From: Pseudomonadota bacterium
GTDB lineage: Bacteria > Pseudomonadota > Gammaproteobacteria > Burkholderiales > Burkholderiaceae_C
NCBI GenBank assembly: GCA_022566735.1
Contig: JADFIG010000025.1
Coordinates: 1 to 53,983, forward strand
Direction of reading: 5' to 3'
DNA: 53,983 nucleotides
Shown here piece by piece: positions 43,508 to 52,970 of this stretch. Within the stretch, counting starts at the first letter, position 1; each line of letters starts with the position of its first letter. The notes beneath the pieces were generated by a model. The model saw nothing but the letters and a program-made list of their open reading frames with translations, had not been told where the DNA came from and searched no databases. A program made the translations under genes and the position numbers.

Positions 43508-45331
43508 TCAGTTCAGCGACATCATCCCGCTGACCGTGGCGTCCACGGGGCGCGGGTTGTCCACCAGCCGGATGGCGCGCTCCAGCGCCTGCTGGCAGTC
43601 CTTGGGGCCCAGGGCCAGGGCGCGCGCGTAACGCACGTGCGTCTGGTGCATGGCGGCGGCGCCCTTGGGGCCTTCCTTCAGCGTTGCGTTGACCACCTCG
43701 TTGGCCATGCTGGCCACGGCGCGCAGGGTGTCTTCCGCGCTCACCGGGTTGTGCACGGTGCGCTGCAGGCCCAGCGGGCGCGCCGCATGGACCAGGCGAT
43801 CGTGCAGGCCCCAGTGCCGCATCACCGCCGCACCGAGGTCGTCGAGGTTGATGCCCAGCACGGCGCCGGCCGCGGCCTCCAGGCTCATGCCCGGAGACGG
43901 CGCCTCGTCGGGCGAGGAGGCGGGCGCGGGCTGCTGCAGCCGCTGGATCTGGCCGGCCTCTTCCGGGAAGTGGTAGAGCACCAGCAACCAGCTCAGGCGC
44001 TGCGACATGGCCGCCACGCTGGCCTCTTCGTCGTGGATGGAAAAGGGTGCCATCAGGCGCGCGATGGCGCCGACCAGGCAGGTGCGGCGCAACTCGTCTT
44101 CCAGCGCATGGACGGCCGCCTGCGCGCCTTCCGGTGACAGGCTCGACAAGGCCGACAGCGCCCCGGGCCAGGAACGCACGCTGGCCTGCACCTGGCGCAT
44201 GCCCTGCTGCCCCAGCAGCAAGATCGCGCGCGACAGCGTGGTCACGCCATCGTCGGCGCTGTGGCTGGTGAAGGTGGCTGTGTTGACCGTGCGCAGCAGC
44301 TCCCACACCAGCGCCGGGTTGCGCACCACCACGTCGACGAAATCGTCCACGCGCAGGCTCTCGGCCGACAGCGCGGCGATCAGGCCGCGCTCGGTGTGCG
44401 GGCGGCCCGGCAGGGAGCCGACGCTGTTGAGGCGGTCCAGCAGCAGGGCCAGCGGCCCGCCGGCGTCCAGCGAGTTGGTCTTGACCCAGCCTTGCAAGGC
44501 GCTGAGCAGCGTGCGCGCATTCAGGTAGCGCTGGCGTTGCTGGCGGTCGGTGGCACGGTTGACGATGGCACGCAGCGTCTCGGGCACCGGGTGCGGCGTG
44601 GTCCAGGGCAGGCGCACGATCTCCGGGCCGACACGGCCGGCGGCGCTGTGGAGGTCGGCATCGTCCAGCGCCGGGTGGTTGGCCAGCAGGCGGTGCAGCA
44701 ACAGACCGACCATGAGCACGTCGCGCTCGGCGGTGTCGCGGATTTCCTGTCGACCCCGCGGCGCGCGATGGGGCTGGCCCGGCTGCAGCGCCACCAGGCC
44801 GACGCCCAGCCCCGCCACGCAGGCATGGCCCGCCTTGTCGATGACGATGGTGTGCAGGCCGATGTCCTGGTGGGCCACCCCGGCCTCGTGGGCGTAGGCC
44901 AGGCCTTCGAGCAACTCGCAAGCCCAGTGGGCCACCTCCAGCGGCGTGGGCGGCGGGTTGCCTTGCAGGCGCTCGGCCAGGGTCTGTCCGCCCTGGCGCG
45001 CGGCGGTCAGGAAGGGCCAGCCGTCGTGGCTGCCGACTTCCAGCACCTCGGCCAGCCGGGGGTGCTTCAGCCGCGCGGCCGACAGCACGTCCTGGATCCA
45101 CTCCTCGCGCTCGGCCTGGGAGCTCGGCTGCGCGCGGGGCACGCACAGCAGCACTTCCTGCTGGATGCGCGGGTCCCAGCCCAGCCAGGTGCTCGACGCC
45201 GAGCTGCGCCCCAGCATGTCACGCAACTCGAAACGCCCGAACAGCTTCGGCGCCGCCTTGGGCGTTGCCGAAGCGGGCGCCGGAGGCGGCGCAGAAACAG
45301 GCGCCGGGGGTGCGGAGGGCGAAGCTGCCAT
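43508..45331 (-). CDS. Degenerate serine/threonine-kinase-like domain fused to an HDOD domain
   Basis: 607 residues from ATG 45331 (MAASPSAPPAPVSAPPPAPA); a GTG at 45394 is an alternative start. After a Pro/Ala-rich N-terminus, residues about 32-290 have a kinase fold: FGRFELRDMLGRSSASSTWLG replaces the glycine-rich loop. The catalytic HRDxxxxN appears as HQDIGLHT (Asn lost) and DFG is replaced by AGLG; no clear ATP-binding Lys is seen, so it is probably a pseudokinase. Residues about 300-520 are an HDOD domain (SLRVDDFVDVVVRNPALVWE, LLLGQQGMRQVQ, LVGAIARLMAPF). HDOD proteins integrate signals in motility, biofilm and stress pathways. Single gene. Confidence 0.78.
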   Translation of the reverse strand: MAASPSAPPAPVSAPPPAPASATPKAAPKLFGRFELRDMLGRSSASSTWLGWDPRIQQEVLLCVPRAQPSSQAEREEWIQDVLSAARLKHPRLAEVLEVGSHDGWPFLTAARQGGQTLAERLQGNPPPTPLEVAHWACELLEGLAYAHEAGVAHQDIGLHTIVIDKAGHACVAGLGVGLVALQPGQPHRAPRGRQEIRDTAERDVLMVGLLLHRLLANHPALDDADLHSAAGRVGPEIVRLPWTTPHPVPETLRAIVNRATDRQQRQRYLNARTLLSALQGWVKTNSLDAGGPLALLLDRLNSVGSLPGRPHTERGLIAALSAESLRVDDFVDVVVRNPALVWELLRTVNTATFTSHSADDGVTTLSRAILLLGQQGMRQVQASVRSWPGALSALSSLSPEGAQAAVHALEDELRRTCLVGAIARLMAPFSIHDEEASVAAMSQRLSWLLVLYHFPEEAGQIQRLQQPAPASSPDEAPSPGMSLEAAAGAVLGINLDDLGAAVMRHWGLHDRLVHAARPLGLQRTVHNPVSAEDTLRAVASMANEVVNATLKEGPKGAAAMHQTHVRYARALALGPKDCQQALERAIRLVDNPRPVDATVSGMMSLN

Positions 45332-45475
45332 GGGTCGATCGGAGGGACGGGCGGACGCGAGGAGGCTGTGTCGCTTTGTTACCAGCGATTGCACTACAGC
45401 CCGGTGTCCGGCAAAGCCCTCTGAAAGACAGGAATCGCGGCGTTATTCACAGGCTCGTGCATTTCTCACAGGATG

Positions 45476-48400
45476 TCACGCATGGTCCCCCACGGCCGAC
45501 AGCGGCAGCCACTGCCCATCGCCGGAAATGAAGGCGGCGTGCACGGCCTCGCCAGGCTGCAGGCGGGACACCGCCTCGGCATAGCGGCGCAGTTGCTGGC
45601 GGTAAGGCAGCAGCGCATCGGGATGCTGGTTCAGCTTGTAGTCGATGACCCACCACTCCCGCCCTGCGGGCGTCTGACGGGCCACCAGGCGGTCCAGGCG
45701 CAGGGTCTGGCCCTCGTGCGACAAGGCCACCTCGTTGCCCGCCCACAGCAGCTGCCGCGGGTCCAGCCAGGCCTGCAACTCCGGACGCCACAGCACCGCG
45801 CACGTGCGCTGCTCCGCCTCGGCCTGATCGGTCGCCGCCAGGCCGACGCCCTGCAGGGCCGCGGCCACCGCCTGGCGCACGCCCGCCGGGGTGCGGCGCT
45901 CGACGGGCGCGGCGGTGAGCACCTCCAGGGCACGGTGGACGGCCTGCCCCATCAGGCGAACCCGTTCGGCTTGGGCGTCGGCAGTCCCGTCGCTGCCATC
46001 CGGCGGCTCCCCTGACGACGCCTCCTGCGACGCCTCCTTCGCCCCCTCCTGCGACGCTTCCCGCGCCGGCTTGGCCGCCAGGGCCGGCAGCACAGGCAGG
46101 ATCGCCGCGGGCCAGGGCTGGGCCGCCTCCCCTGAGGCACCAGGGCCGTCGGCCTGAAGCGCATCCGCCGCAGGCGCGTCTGCCGGAGCCCCGGGGCGCC
46201 AGACGGCGTCGGGCTGACCGGCATCGGCAGGGATGGCCTCGGACGCCACCAGGCGCTGCCACCAGCTCGGCGCCCCGTTGGCCGAAGCCCGGCTGGGCAC
46301 GCAGCGGCTGAAGACCAGCTGCTCGCGCGCCCGCGTCAGCGCCACGTACAAGGCGTTGAGCTCCTCGCGCTGGGCCGCCACACGTTCGGCATCGAGCAGC
46401 TCGGCCAGGCTGGGCGGTGGCGCGCTTTCGGCCTGCACGAAGGCCACGCGGGCCGGGTGGGGCGCGTTGTCCGGCCAATCCACCAGCAGGGCGTAACTGG
46501 CACGGCGGGGCGGCAGCGGGTCGGTGTCCAGCATGCACACAACGCGGGCTTCCAGGCCCTTGGCCCCGTGGATGGTCAGCAACTGCACCGCCCCCGCCTG
46601 GGCCCGGGCCGGCAGGCTGGGCGCTTGCTGGCGCAGCGCGCGGATCCAGCGGTAAGGCGTGGCGTCACGGCCGGCGTCCATCTCCAGCGTGTGGGCCAGC
46701 AAGGCGTCGATGTGCCACAGCGCCTGCGCACGCTGGCTGGGCGGCACGCAGGCGGCCACGCGCTCGCGCACCTCGCCCTGGCTGACGATGCGGGCCAGCA
46801 GGTCATGCGGCGGCACCTGGGTGCCCAGCGTCCGCCAGGCCGACAGCAAGGCCGCCGCCCGGGCCAGCGGCGACGGGATGTCCTCGCCCGACCCCGCCCA
46901 GGCCTGCAAGGCGTCCCACCAGCACGCGGCGCCGGCCCGGCCGGCAGCCTCGCTGTGAGCTTGGGGCTGAGGCTGGGCTTTGCCTTGCGCATGGGCGGCC
47001 AGGGCCATCAGGCCCTCGTCGTCCACCCCGAACACCGGGCTCCTGAGCGCATGGGCCAGGGCCAGATCCTGCCGGGGCGACACCAGCGCCTCGACCACCG
47101 CCACCAGGTCGCGCACCTCGGGGGTGTCGGTCAGCGGGGTGTCGTTCGGCGCCACGTGGGGCACGCCCAGCGCGTCCAGCGACTCGGCCACCAGGGCCAG
47201 CGTGGCGCGGGTGCGGCTGAGCACGAAGATGTCGTCGGCGGCCACGCCCTCGTGCCCCACCAGGTGGGCCACGGCCTGTGCCAATTGCGCGGCCTCCACG
47301 GCCTTGGTCGTGGCGCGGGCCCGCTCGCGCGGCGTGCGCAGGCTGTCGCGCCAGCCGCTGTCCGCGTCCAGGGCGCTGCGCTGGCCTTCGCTCGGGTCCT
47401 GCCCGCCGTTGTCGGCATCGTCCTTGGTGATGCTGGGCAGCACGCGGATGCGCGCCTCGTCTTGCGAGGTCGTGGTGTGCGGCCGGAAGCCTGGGAACGC
47501 GCCCTCGCCGTGGGCCTGGCCCATGACGCGGTTGAGGCAGGCCAGCACGCCCGGCGCGTTGCGGCGCGTGTGGTCGCAGGCCAGCAAATGCCCGCCCAGC
47601 CCCTCGATGACGAAACCCTTGGCCGCCTCGAACACGCGCGGGTCGGCACGCCGGAAACGGTAGATGCTCTGCTTGGGGTCGCCCACCAGGAAGACCTGCA
47701 GGGGCTGGCGCCCGCTGCCTCCGCCGCCCGCGCCCGCATAGGCCGACAACCAGGCCCGCAGCGCCTGCCACTGCAACGGGCTGGTGTCCTGGAACTCGTC
47801 CATGAGCACCTGCCGCACCTGGCTGTCCAGGCGCTGCTGCACCCAGCCCGACAAGGCCTCGTCGCTCAGCAGGCGGGCCGCGGCCAGCTCCAGGTCGGCC
47901 ATGTCGGCCAGGCCGCGTTCGCGCTTGAAGGCCGCGTACTCGTCCATGAGCAAGCGGGTCAGCGTGACCATCTGACCATGCAGCACGTGGGCGTCCTGCT
48001 GGGCACAGGCCAGCCGCAGGTCTGCCAGCCAGGCCTGGGCCCAGGCCAGCTCGGCGGCATCGCCCAGTTGCTTGCGCGGGTCGCCCTGGCCCTCTTTCGT
48101 GAACAGGGCTTGCAACAAGGCGTCCGCCCGCGCACCCAGGTCGGACAGCGCCAGGGCCTGGGCCACCGCTTCGCCGGCCTTGGCGGCCTTGCTGCCGGGC
48201 TTGGCCGCGCACAGGGCGCGCGCCAGGGCCCGCAGTTCCGCATCGACGGCGCTGCCCGCCAGGGCCTGGGTCGGGTGCGACAGCCCTTGCCAGCGGGCGT
48301 CTCCGCGCTGCGCCCCCCAATCGGCCGCCGAGGGCACACCCGCCGCCAGGGTGCCGCCCTGCTCGGCCAGCACGATTTCCAGCCGGTTGTGCAAGGCCTG

Positions 48401-49054
48401 CAGCAGCCAGGCCTGGGTGTTGTGCCGCCCGGCCTGGCGGATCACGGCATGGAACGCCGCCCAGGCTTCCCCGCCCTCGCCCTGCCCCTTGCCCGGCGGC
48501 GCCTGCGCATCGATGCGGCGCAGGCAACGCGCCCACAGCTCCGGCCAGACGGCCTCGGTGTCTTCCAGCAGCTGCAGCTCCGGCGGCAGGCCCAGCTCGG
48601 CCAGCAGGTCCAGCGGAGCGGCCTTGACCAGGCGGGAAAACCAGCCGTGGATGGTGTGGATCTCGACCCCGCGCCCGCTGTCCAGCCAGGCGTGGTGCAA
48701 GCCGCCCAGGCGGGGCGCCAGCTCGGGCAAGCGCGCTTCGGGGACGCCCCGCATGCGCAGCTCGTCCATGCGCTGCTCGGGGCTGGCCTGGGCAAACGCG
48801 GCCAGCCACTGGTGCAGGCGCTCGCGCATCTCGCCTGCGGCCTTGCGGGTGAAGGTGATGGCCAGCACCTGCTGGGGCGGCACCCCGTCGAGCAGCGCGC
48901 GCAAGATGCGCGACACCAGCATCCAGGTCTTGCCGGCACCGGCGCAGGCCTCGACCACCACGCTGCGCTGGGGGTCGCAGGCCACTTCGTAGAAACGGGC
49001 CGGCTCGACGAGTTGTCCATCGAGCTCGTAGGCCGCGTGCATGTCAGCGGCCAT
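45476..49054 (-). CDS. addA: AddA-type UvrD helicase/nuclease of double-strand-break repair
   Basis: 1192 residues from ATG 49054 (MAADMHAAYELDGQLVEPAR). UvrD-type motif I ACAGAGKTWMLVSRI is at about 35-49 and motif Ia AITFTRKAAGEMRERLHQW follows. Motif II VLMDEFQDTSPLQW is near 420 and motif III FLVGDPKQSIYRFRRAD near 465. LTIHGAKGLEARVVCML is motif V. The C-terminal PD-(D/E)XK nuclease is shown by EWWVIDYKLNQHPD near 1145. The start overlaps the addB stop by 11 bp. With AddB it resects DNA ends for RecA loading. A short EASQE-repeat linker (coded near 46010-46060) precedes the nuclease domain. Confidence 0.93.
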   Translation of the reverse strand: MAADMHAAYELDGQLVEPARFYEVACDPQRSVVVEACAGAGKTWMLVSRILRALLDGVPPQQVLAITFTRKAAGEMRERLHQWLAAFAQASPEQRMDELRMRGVPEARLPELAPRLGGLHHAWLDSGRGVEIHTIHGWFSRLVKAAPLDLLAELGLPPELQLLEDTEAVWPELWARCLRRIDAQAPPGKGQGEGGEAWAAFHAVIRQAGRHNTQAWLLQALHNRLEIVLAEQGGTLAAGVPSAADWGAQRGDARWQGLSHPTQALAGSAVDAELRALARALCAAKPGSKAAKAGEAVAQALALSDLGARADALLQALFTKEGQGDPRKQLGDAAELAWAQAWLADLRLACAQQDAHVLHGQMVTLTRLLMDEYAAFKRERGLADMADLELAAARLLSDEALSGWVQQRLDSQVRQVLMDEFQDTSPLQWQALRAWLSAYAGAGGGGSGRQPLQVFLVGDPKQSIYRFRRADPRVFEAAKGFVIEGLGGHLLACDHTRRNAPGVLACLNRVMGQAHGEGAFPGFRPHTTTSQDEARIRVLPSITKDDADNGGQDPSEGQRSALDADSGWRDSLRTPRERARATTKAVEAAQLAQAVAHLVGHEGVAADDIFVLSRTRATLALVAESLDALGVPHVAPNDTPLTDTPEVRDLVAVVEALVSPRQDLALAHALRSPVFGVDDEGLMALAAHAQGKAQPQPQAHSEAAGRAGAACWWDALQAWAGSGEDIPSPLARAAALLSAWRTLGTQVPPHDLLARIVSQGEVRERVAACVPPSQRAQALWHIDALLAHTLEMDAGRDATPYRWIRALRQQAPSLPARAQAGAVQLLTIHGAKGLEARVVCMLDTDPLPPRRASYALLVDWPDNAPHPARVAFVQAESAPPPSLAELLDAERVAAQREELNALYVALTRAREQLVFSRCVPSRASANGAPSWWQRLVASEAIPADAGQPDAVWRPGAPADAPAADALQADGPGASGEAAQPWPAAILPVLPALAAKPAREASQEGAKEASQEASSGEPPDGSDGTADAQAERVRLMGQAVHRALEVLTAAPVERRTPAGVRQAVAAALQGVGLAATDQAEAEQRTCAVLWRPELQAWLDPRQLLWAGNEVALSHEGQTLRLDRLVARQTPAGREWWVIDYKLNQHPDALLPYRQQLRRYAEAVSRLQPGEAVHAAFISGDGQWLPLSAVGDHA

Positions 49055-52000
49055 CGCCTGCCTCCTCATCGACCGCGGGGGCCAGCGCATCGTTCATCCA
49101 GTGGTCGCGGCGGCACAGGCCTCGGGCGTGGCAATGCCCGCACACGGTGCCTTCGCCCAGGGCCGGCAGGGGGCTGCCTTCGCGCAGGCGCTGCCAGTCG
49201 GCGGCCAGTCCGTGCAGCAAGGTGGCGGCGCTGTCGGCCACCTCCTCGTGCTCCAGCATCCGCACGGCCTTGGGGTCCAGGTGCAGGTAGCCGGCACGCA
49301 CCCCGGACGAGGCCAGCTCGTCGGCGCCCAGGGCCGCGTAGAACGCCAGCTGGGTGTCCTCGCTGCCGGACTGGGCGCGCTGGCGCAGCGACTCCGCGTT
49401 GCCGGTCTTGTAGTCGAGCACCCAGCGCACCTCCCTCCGCGCCTGGCCCGCTTCGCCGTCCTGCGCGACCTCGTGGCGCACATCGATGCGGTCGAGCTGG
49501 CCGTGCAGCAGCACCTCGCTGCCATCGGCCAGGGGCAAGGCACGGGTCAAGGTCTGCTCGGTGGCCCGCACGTCCCAGCCCGCATCCTCGTGGGCACGCA
49601 ACCAGGCCACGTAGGACCGGGCCAATGCCGGCAGGGCTGCGGCATAGGGCAGGAAATGCGCCCGAGCGCCCTCTCCCGCCATGCCCAGATCGACCGAGAC
49701 CTCGCCGGCCACGGCCAGCCACTGCGCCACGTCCTCCTCGGCATGGCTCAAGGCCAGGGCCTGCTGGCGCGCCACATGGAAGCGCCGGAGCACTTCGTGC
49801 AACCAGATGCCGTAGTCCGAAGCCTCCAGGCCTTCTTCCAGCTCGTCAGCCTGCCTCAAGCCCAGCACCGATGCAGCGAAGAAGCGGTACGGACACTGCC
49901 GCAATTGCTCGTACGTCGTTGCCGACACCCTGGGCGGCAGCCCCACGGGCGCGTCGCGCAGGCTGGGGGCCGGGCGCGGCGTCGGTCGTGCCGCGAACGA
50001 ACGGTCAGGACGCGGGTCACCGACCTGCACCATGGCATCGCCCTGCCCCTGCGCCTGCGCCCAGCGCGTCAACCAGGGGCTGGCCTCCAGTGGCTCGCTG
50101 CCTTGCGCGCGACGGTGCAGGCAGCGCACCTGTGGCTGGGTGAGCAGCAACTGCCATGCCTCCCACTGCGCCTCACGCAACTGGGCCGGGGTCGACAGGC
50201 CCATGGCCTCGCGCAGGCGCTGGCTCAGCCAGCCCGTCGCAGGCGGCAAAGCGCCCAGCTGCCGCTCGTCCGCCCCCGGCATCACCACCGCGGAGAAGGG
50301 CCGCAGCACCGACCGCGCCAAGGTGGTGATGACGACATCGGCCCCGCCTTCCGGGGCGGCGGGCCGGAAGGTCACGTCCTCCAGCACCTCGCGCACCCAG
50401 CGCTGCACCGCCGCGCCGTCCATGCGGGTGCGCTGGCACAGCGCCTGCCATGCCGTGAGCCCGCCTGCAGGCAGTCCCGCGCCAGGGAAGTCGTCCAGCC
50501 GCAAGGCCGTCCACGCCAGCTGGCCCGCCGCATCCTCCAGCAGGGACTGCCTGGCGCCGCAGGCCTGCAGCGCCGCGTTCAGACCGACCAGCCAGTCCGA
50601 CAGGTGAGCCCGCCGATCGCGCCACACCACTTGCAGGGGCTGCACCGCATCCCGCGCCCAACGCCAGACCTGCGCGCCGGCCGGCGACAGGGAACGCCCC
50701 AGCCCCCTGCGCGCGGCCTCCGCGGCCTCGGCGGCCTCGGCGGCCTCCATGGCCTCCATGGCCTCGCCGGCCGCCGCGCGCCCGTCCGTCGCGGCGCGCC
50801 CGCCGGGTCCATCGGCATCGATGTGCACCGCCAGCCCCCAGGCGCTGACCAGGCCGTGGCGTCGGCACCACGCCTCCAGTTGCCCCACGGCATCGTCCAG
50901 CGACGGCATCGCGGCGGCTTCCTGCCCCCCGCTTCCATGCGCGACCTGCGCCACGCCCAGGCGCAACCAGCCCGACTTCAGCCAGTCCAGCAACTCGTCC
51001 GTCGACGCCCGCGGGTTGGCCGCCGCCAGCAGCCGCGAGCACACGGACGCCGCACGGGTGGTCGACAAGCGCCAGCCGGTCTCATCGGCCACCGACACGC
51101 CGGCGTCGTCCAGCAAGGCCCGCGCGTGCCGCACCACACCGCGGTCCAGGGCGATCAAGGCCACCGGAGGGCTCGCGCCATGCCCTCGGGCCTCGTTCAC
51201 CGCCAGCACCACGCTGGCGGCCGCCTGTCGGGCCTCGTCCAGGGCGTCGTCGCACACCCGCACCGTGATGCCCGGCCGCCCCGACAGGGCTCCGCACGCC
51301 GCATCCGCCGGCCCGCTCGCGCGCGCCACCACCCGCCGCACCGGCAGCCCCTGCGCGGCGGCATGTGCCAGCACGGCCAGGGTCAGGGCGCCCTCGCTGC
51401 CGGGGGCCACCGTGTCGCCGGCATGCACCGCCACCCAGGCGGTGGGGCCCGCGGCCAGGGCGCCCGCTTCGCCCGCACCGGCCTGCGCCTGTGCGAACAA
51501 GGCATCCGACGCAAACCCCTGTTGCGCCGACGCCGCAGCCCACTCCAGGGCCCAGGCCAGCAGCAAAGCCTCTCGGTGGCCCGGCCCTGGGTTGCCCGGG
51601 CCCTGGCCCATGGCGCCCGGCAAAGCGTCGCGCCAGGCCGCAACCCGTGCCCCGCGCTGCCCGGGCGCACAGGCTTGCAAGGTCCTCAGCCAGGTCTGTG
51701 CCGCATCGACCACCTGGTCCACGGCAAAGTCAAAACCGCGGGGATCCCGGCGGGCCCACTGCCGCGCCCACGTCTGGCCACCCAGGCTGCGCCGCGCCTG
51801 CAGGCGGTCCACCATGCTGTCCAGCGTCACCGGCCCGGCAAACGCCTCCGCCAGCACGCCATCCCAGGCCGGCGTCTCGAAGGCCCACCCCTGCGCGTCC
51901 ACCAGCCCCGCGATCGTGTCGATGCGCGGCAACCAGCCCCCCACCGCCTGCACCCAGGCCTGCCGCGCCTGCGCCAGCAGCGCCCCCACAGGCAACACGA

Positions 52001-52232
52001 TCCAGGCCTCACGCGGGTCGACACTGTGGTGGTTCAGCCACGCCGCCGTCTCCAGGGCCCAACGACGCCAGGCCTCCTGCGGGCTCACCCCTGCGGGCCA
52101 CAGCCAGGCCATCGGCTCGCCCTGCAGCAAGGCCTGCGGCCCTGCATCCGCCCCCCAGACAGGGGCTTCAAGAGACACCGTGGTGGCGGTTTCAATGGCC
52201 CCAGATCCACCGGGGGCGCTGACTATCGGCAT
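49044..52232 (-). CDS. addB: AddB-type PD-(D/E)XK nuclease subunit of double-strand-break repair
   Basis: 1062 residues from ATG 52232 (MPIVSAPGGSGAIETATTVS). The N-terminal helicase-like half is degenerate (no Walker A visible). The C-terminal nuclease carries EVRWVLDYKTGNAESL at about 935-950. Four cysteines consistent with the AddB iron-sulfur cluster are seen: QCPYRFFAAS (near 777) and CGHCHARGLC (near 1030-1040). A tandem repeat at 50713-50766 gives an Ala/Glu/Met-rich linker. Upstream of and overlapping addA, so the two are translationally coupled. Probably transcribed from the divergent gap shared with trxA. Confidence 0.9.
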   Translation of the reverse strand: MPIVSAPGGSGAIETATTVSLEAPVWGADAGPQALLQGEPMAWLWPAGVSPQEAWRRWALETAAWLNHHSVDPREAWIVLPVGALLAQARQAWVQAVGGWLPRIDTIAGLVDAQGWAFETPAWDGVLAEAFAGPVTLDSMVDRLQARRSLGGQTWARQWARRDPRGFDFAVDQVVDAAQTWLRTLQACAPGQRGARVAAWRDALPGAMGQGPGNPGPGHREALLLAWALEWAAASAQQGFASDALFAQAQAGAGEAGALAAGPTAWVAVHAGDTVAPGSEGALTLAVLAHAAAQGLPVRRVVARASGPADAACGALSGRPGITVRVCDDALDEARQAAASVVLAVNEARGHGASPPVALIALDRGVVRHARALLDDAGVSVADETGWRLSTTRAASVCSRLLAAANPRASTDELLDWLKSGWLRLGVAQVAHGSGGQEAAAMPSLDDAVGQLEAWCRRHGLVSAWGLAVHIDADGPGGRAATDGRAAAGEAMEAMEAAEAAEAAEAARRGLGRSLSPAGAQVWRWARDAVQPLQVVWRDRRAHLSDWLVGLNAALQACGARQSLLEDAAGQLAWTALRLDDFPGAGLPAGGLTAWQALCQRTRMDGAAVQRWVREVLEDVTFRPAAPEGGADVVITTLARSVLRPFSAVVMPGADERQLGALPPATGWLSQRLREAMGLSTPAQLREAQWEAWQLLLTQPQVRCLHRRAQGSEPLEASPWLTRWAQAQGQGDAMVQVGDPRPDRSFAARPTPRPAPSLRDAPVGLPPRVSATTYEQLRQCPYRFFAASVLGLRQADELEEGLEASDYGIWLHEVLRRFHVARQQALALSHAEEDVAQWLAVAGEVSVDLGMAGEGARAHFLPYAAALPALARSYVAWLRAHEDAGWDVRATEQTLTRALPLADGSEVLLHGQLDRIDVRHEVAQDGEAGQARREVRWVLDYKTGNAESLRQRAQSGSEDTQLAFYAALGADELASSGVRAGYLHLDPKAVRMLEHEEVADSAATLLHGLAADWQRLREGSPLPALGEGTVCGHCHARGLCRRDHWMNDALAPAVDEEAGDGR
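50713..50766. repeat. Six tandem 9-bp repeats inside addB
   Basis: Units of the form gcggcctcs (four copies) and atggcctcs (two copies) run in phase with the codons and encode an Ala-Met-Glu / Ala-Ala-Glu linker in AddB. Being a multiple of three it can change copy number without breaking the frame. Confidence 0.8.
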
Positions 52233-52356
52233 GATTGAATTGGATGTCTTGCAGCGGGCCTGAGCGCCCGCACCTTCTGTGTCAGAATCACGACACCCCC
52301 GGCTGGCGTGGTTTCCGCAATCCCTGGATTCCCCCAGACCTCACGAGGACAGTTTC

Positions 52357-52686
52357 ATGAGCAGCGACCTGATCAAACACATCACCGATGCATCTTTCGA
52401 TGCCGACGTCCTGAAGGCAAACCAGCCCGTGCTGGTGGATTATTGGGCCGAATGGTGCGGCCCTTGCAAAATGATCGCCCCGATTCTCGATGAAGTGGCC
52501 AAGGACTACGACGGCCGCCTGAACGTCGCCAAGATGAACGTGGATCAGAACCGCGAAGTGCCCGCCAAGTTCGGCATCCGCGGCATCCCCACGCTGATGA
52601 TCTTCAAGGGTGGCCAGCTGGCCGCCACCAAGGTCGGCGCCCTCTCCAAAGCCCAGCTGACCGCCTTCATCGACAGCAACCTCTGA
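52357..52686 (+). CDS. trxA: Thioredoxin 1
   Basis: 109-residue cytoplasmic disulfide reductant. ATG 52357 ([20 protein letters not shown]) follows cgaggaca. The active site WCGPCK is at about residues 33-38, preceded by VLVDYWAE. The cis-Pro loop is in [13 protein letters not shown]. Length and motifs are those of TrxA. It lies directly upstream of rho in the same orientation, an arrangement common in proteobacteria. Confidence 0.98.
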   Translation: MSSDLIKHITDASFDADVLKANQPVLVDYWAEWCGPCKMIAPILDEVAKDYDGRLNVAKMNVDQNREVPAKFGIRGIPTLMIFKGGQLAATKVGALSKAQLTAFIDSNL

Positions 52687-52970
52687 GCCGCAGGCCACAG
52701 GCGGCGCACACGGAATTCTCCCGTCCCGCGCGCCGCCTGGTTTCCCGCCGCGCTTCCGTGCCTATAATGGCCGCGACGGTGACTGCTGTTGTGCAGCGCC
52801 GCCGCCCACCTCGCAGCGCCTGACGACCCCGTCCGACGCGCCGGCTTCCAGGGCCTGCCCATCTGCAGGCCTCGCGCCACCCCCCTTTTTGACCACGACT
52901 TTCCTGTCCGCCTGAGGGCACGCTTGCGAGCGTGTATCGCCCCAGACGGCCTTGTTCAGGGTCCCCATCC
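52687..52970 (+). promoter_or_regulatory. rho leader with a perfect -10 box
   Basis: The 284-bp gap between trxA and rho contains TATAAT at 52763-52768. A transcript from there would have a leader of about 195 bases. No clear -35 is seen at the right spacing (only gtttcc-like sequence). No canonical ribosome site stands before the rho ATG (gtccccatcc). Long untranslated leaders that allow Rho to attenuate its own gene are known in E. coli; whether that holds here is inference. Confidence 0.5.

Noticed and set aside
46457..52238. Very long plus-strand frames across addA and addB
   Set aside because: Shadows of the two helicase/nuclease genes, which carry complete motif sets on the minus strand.
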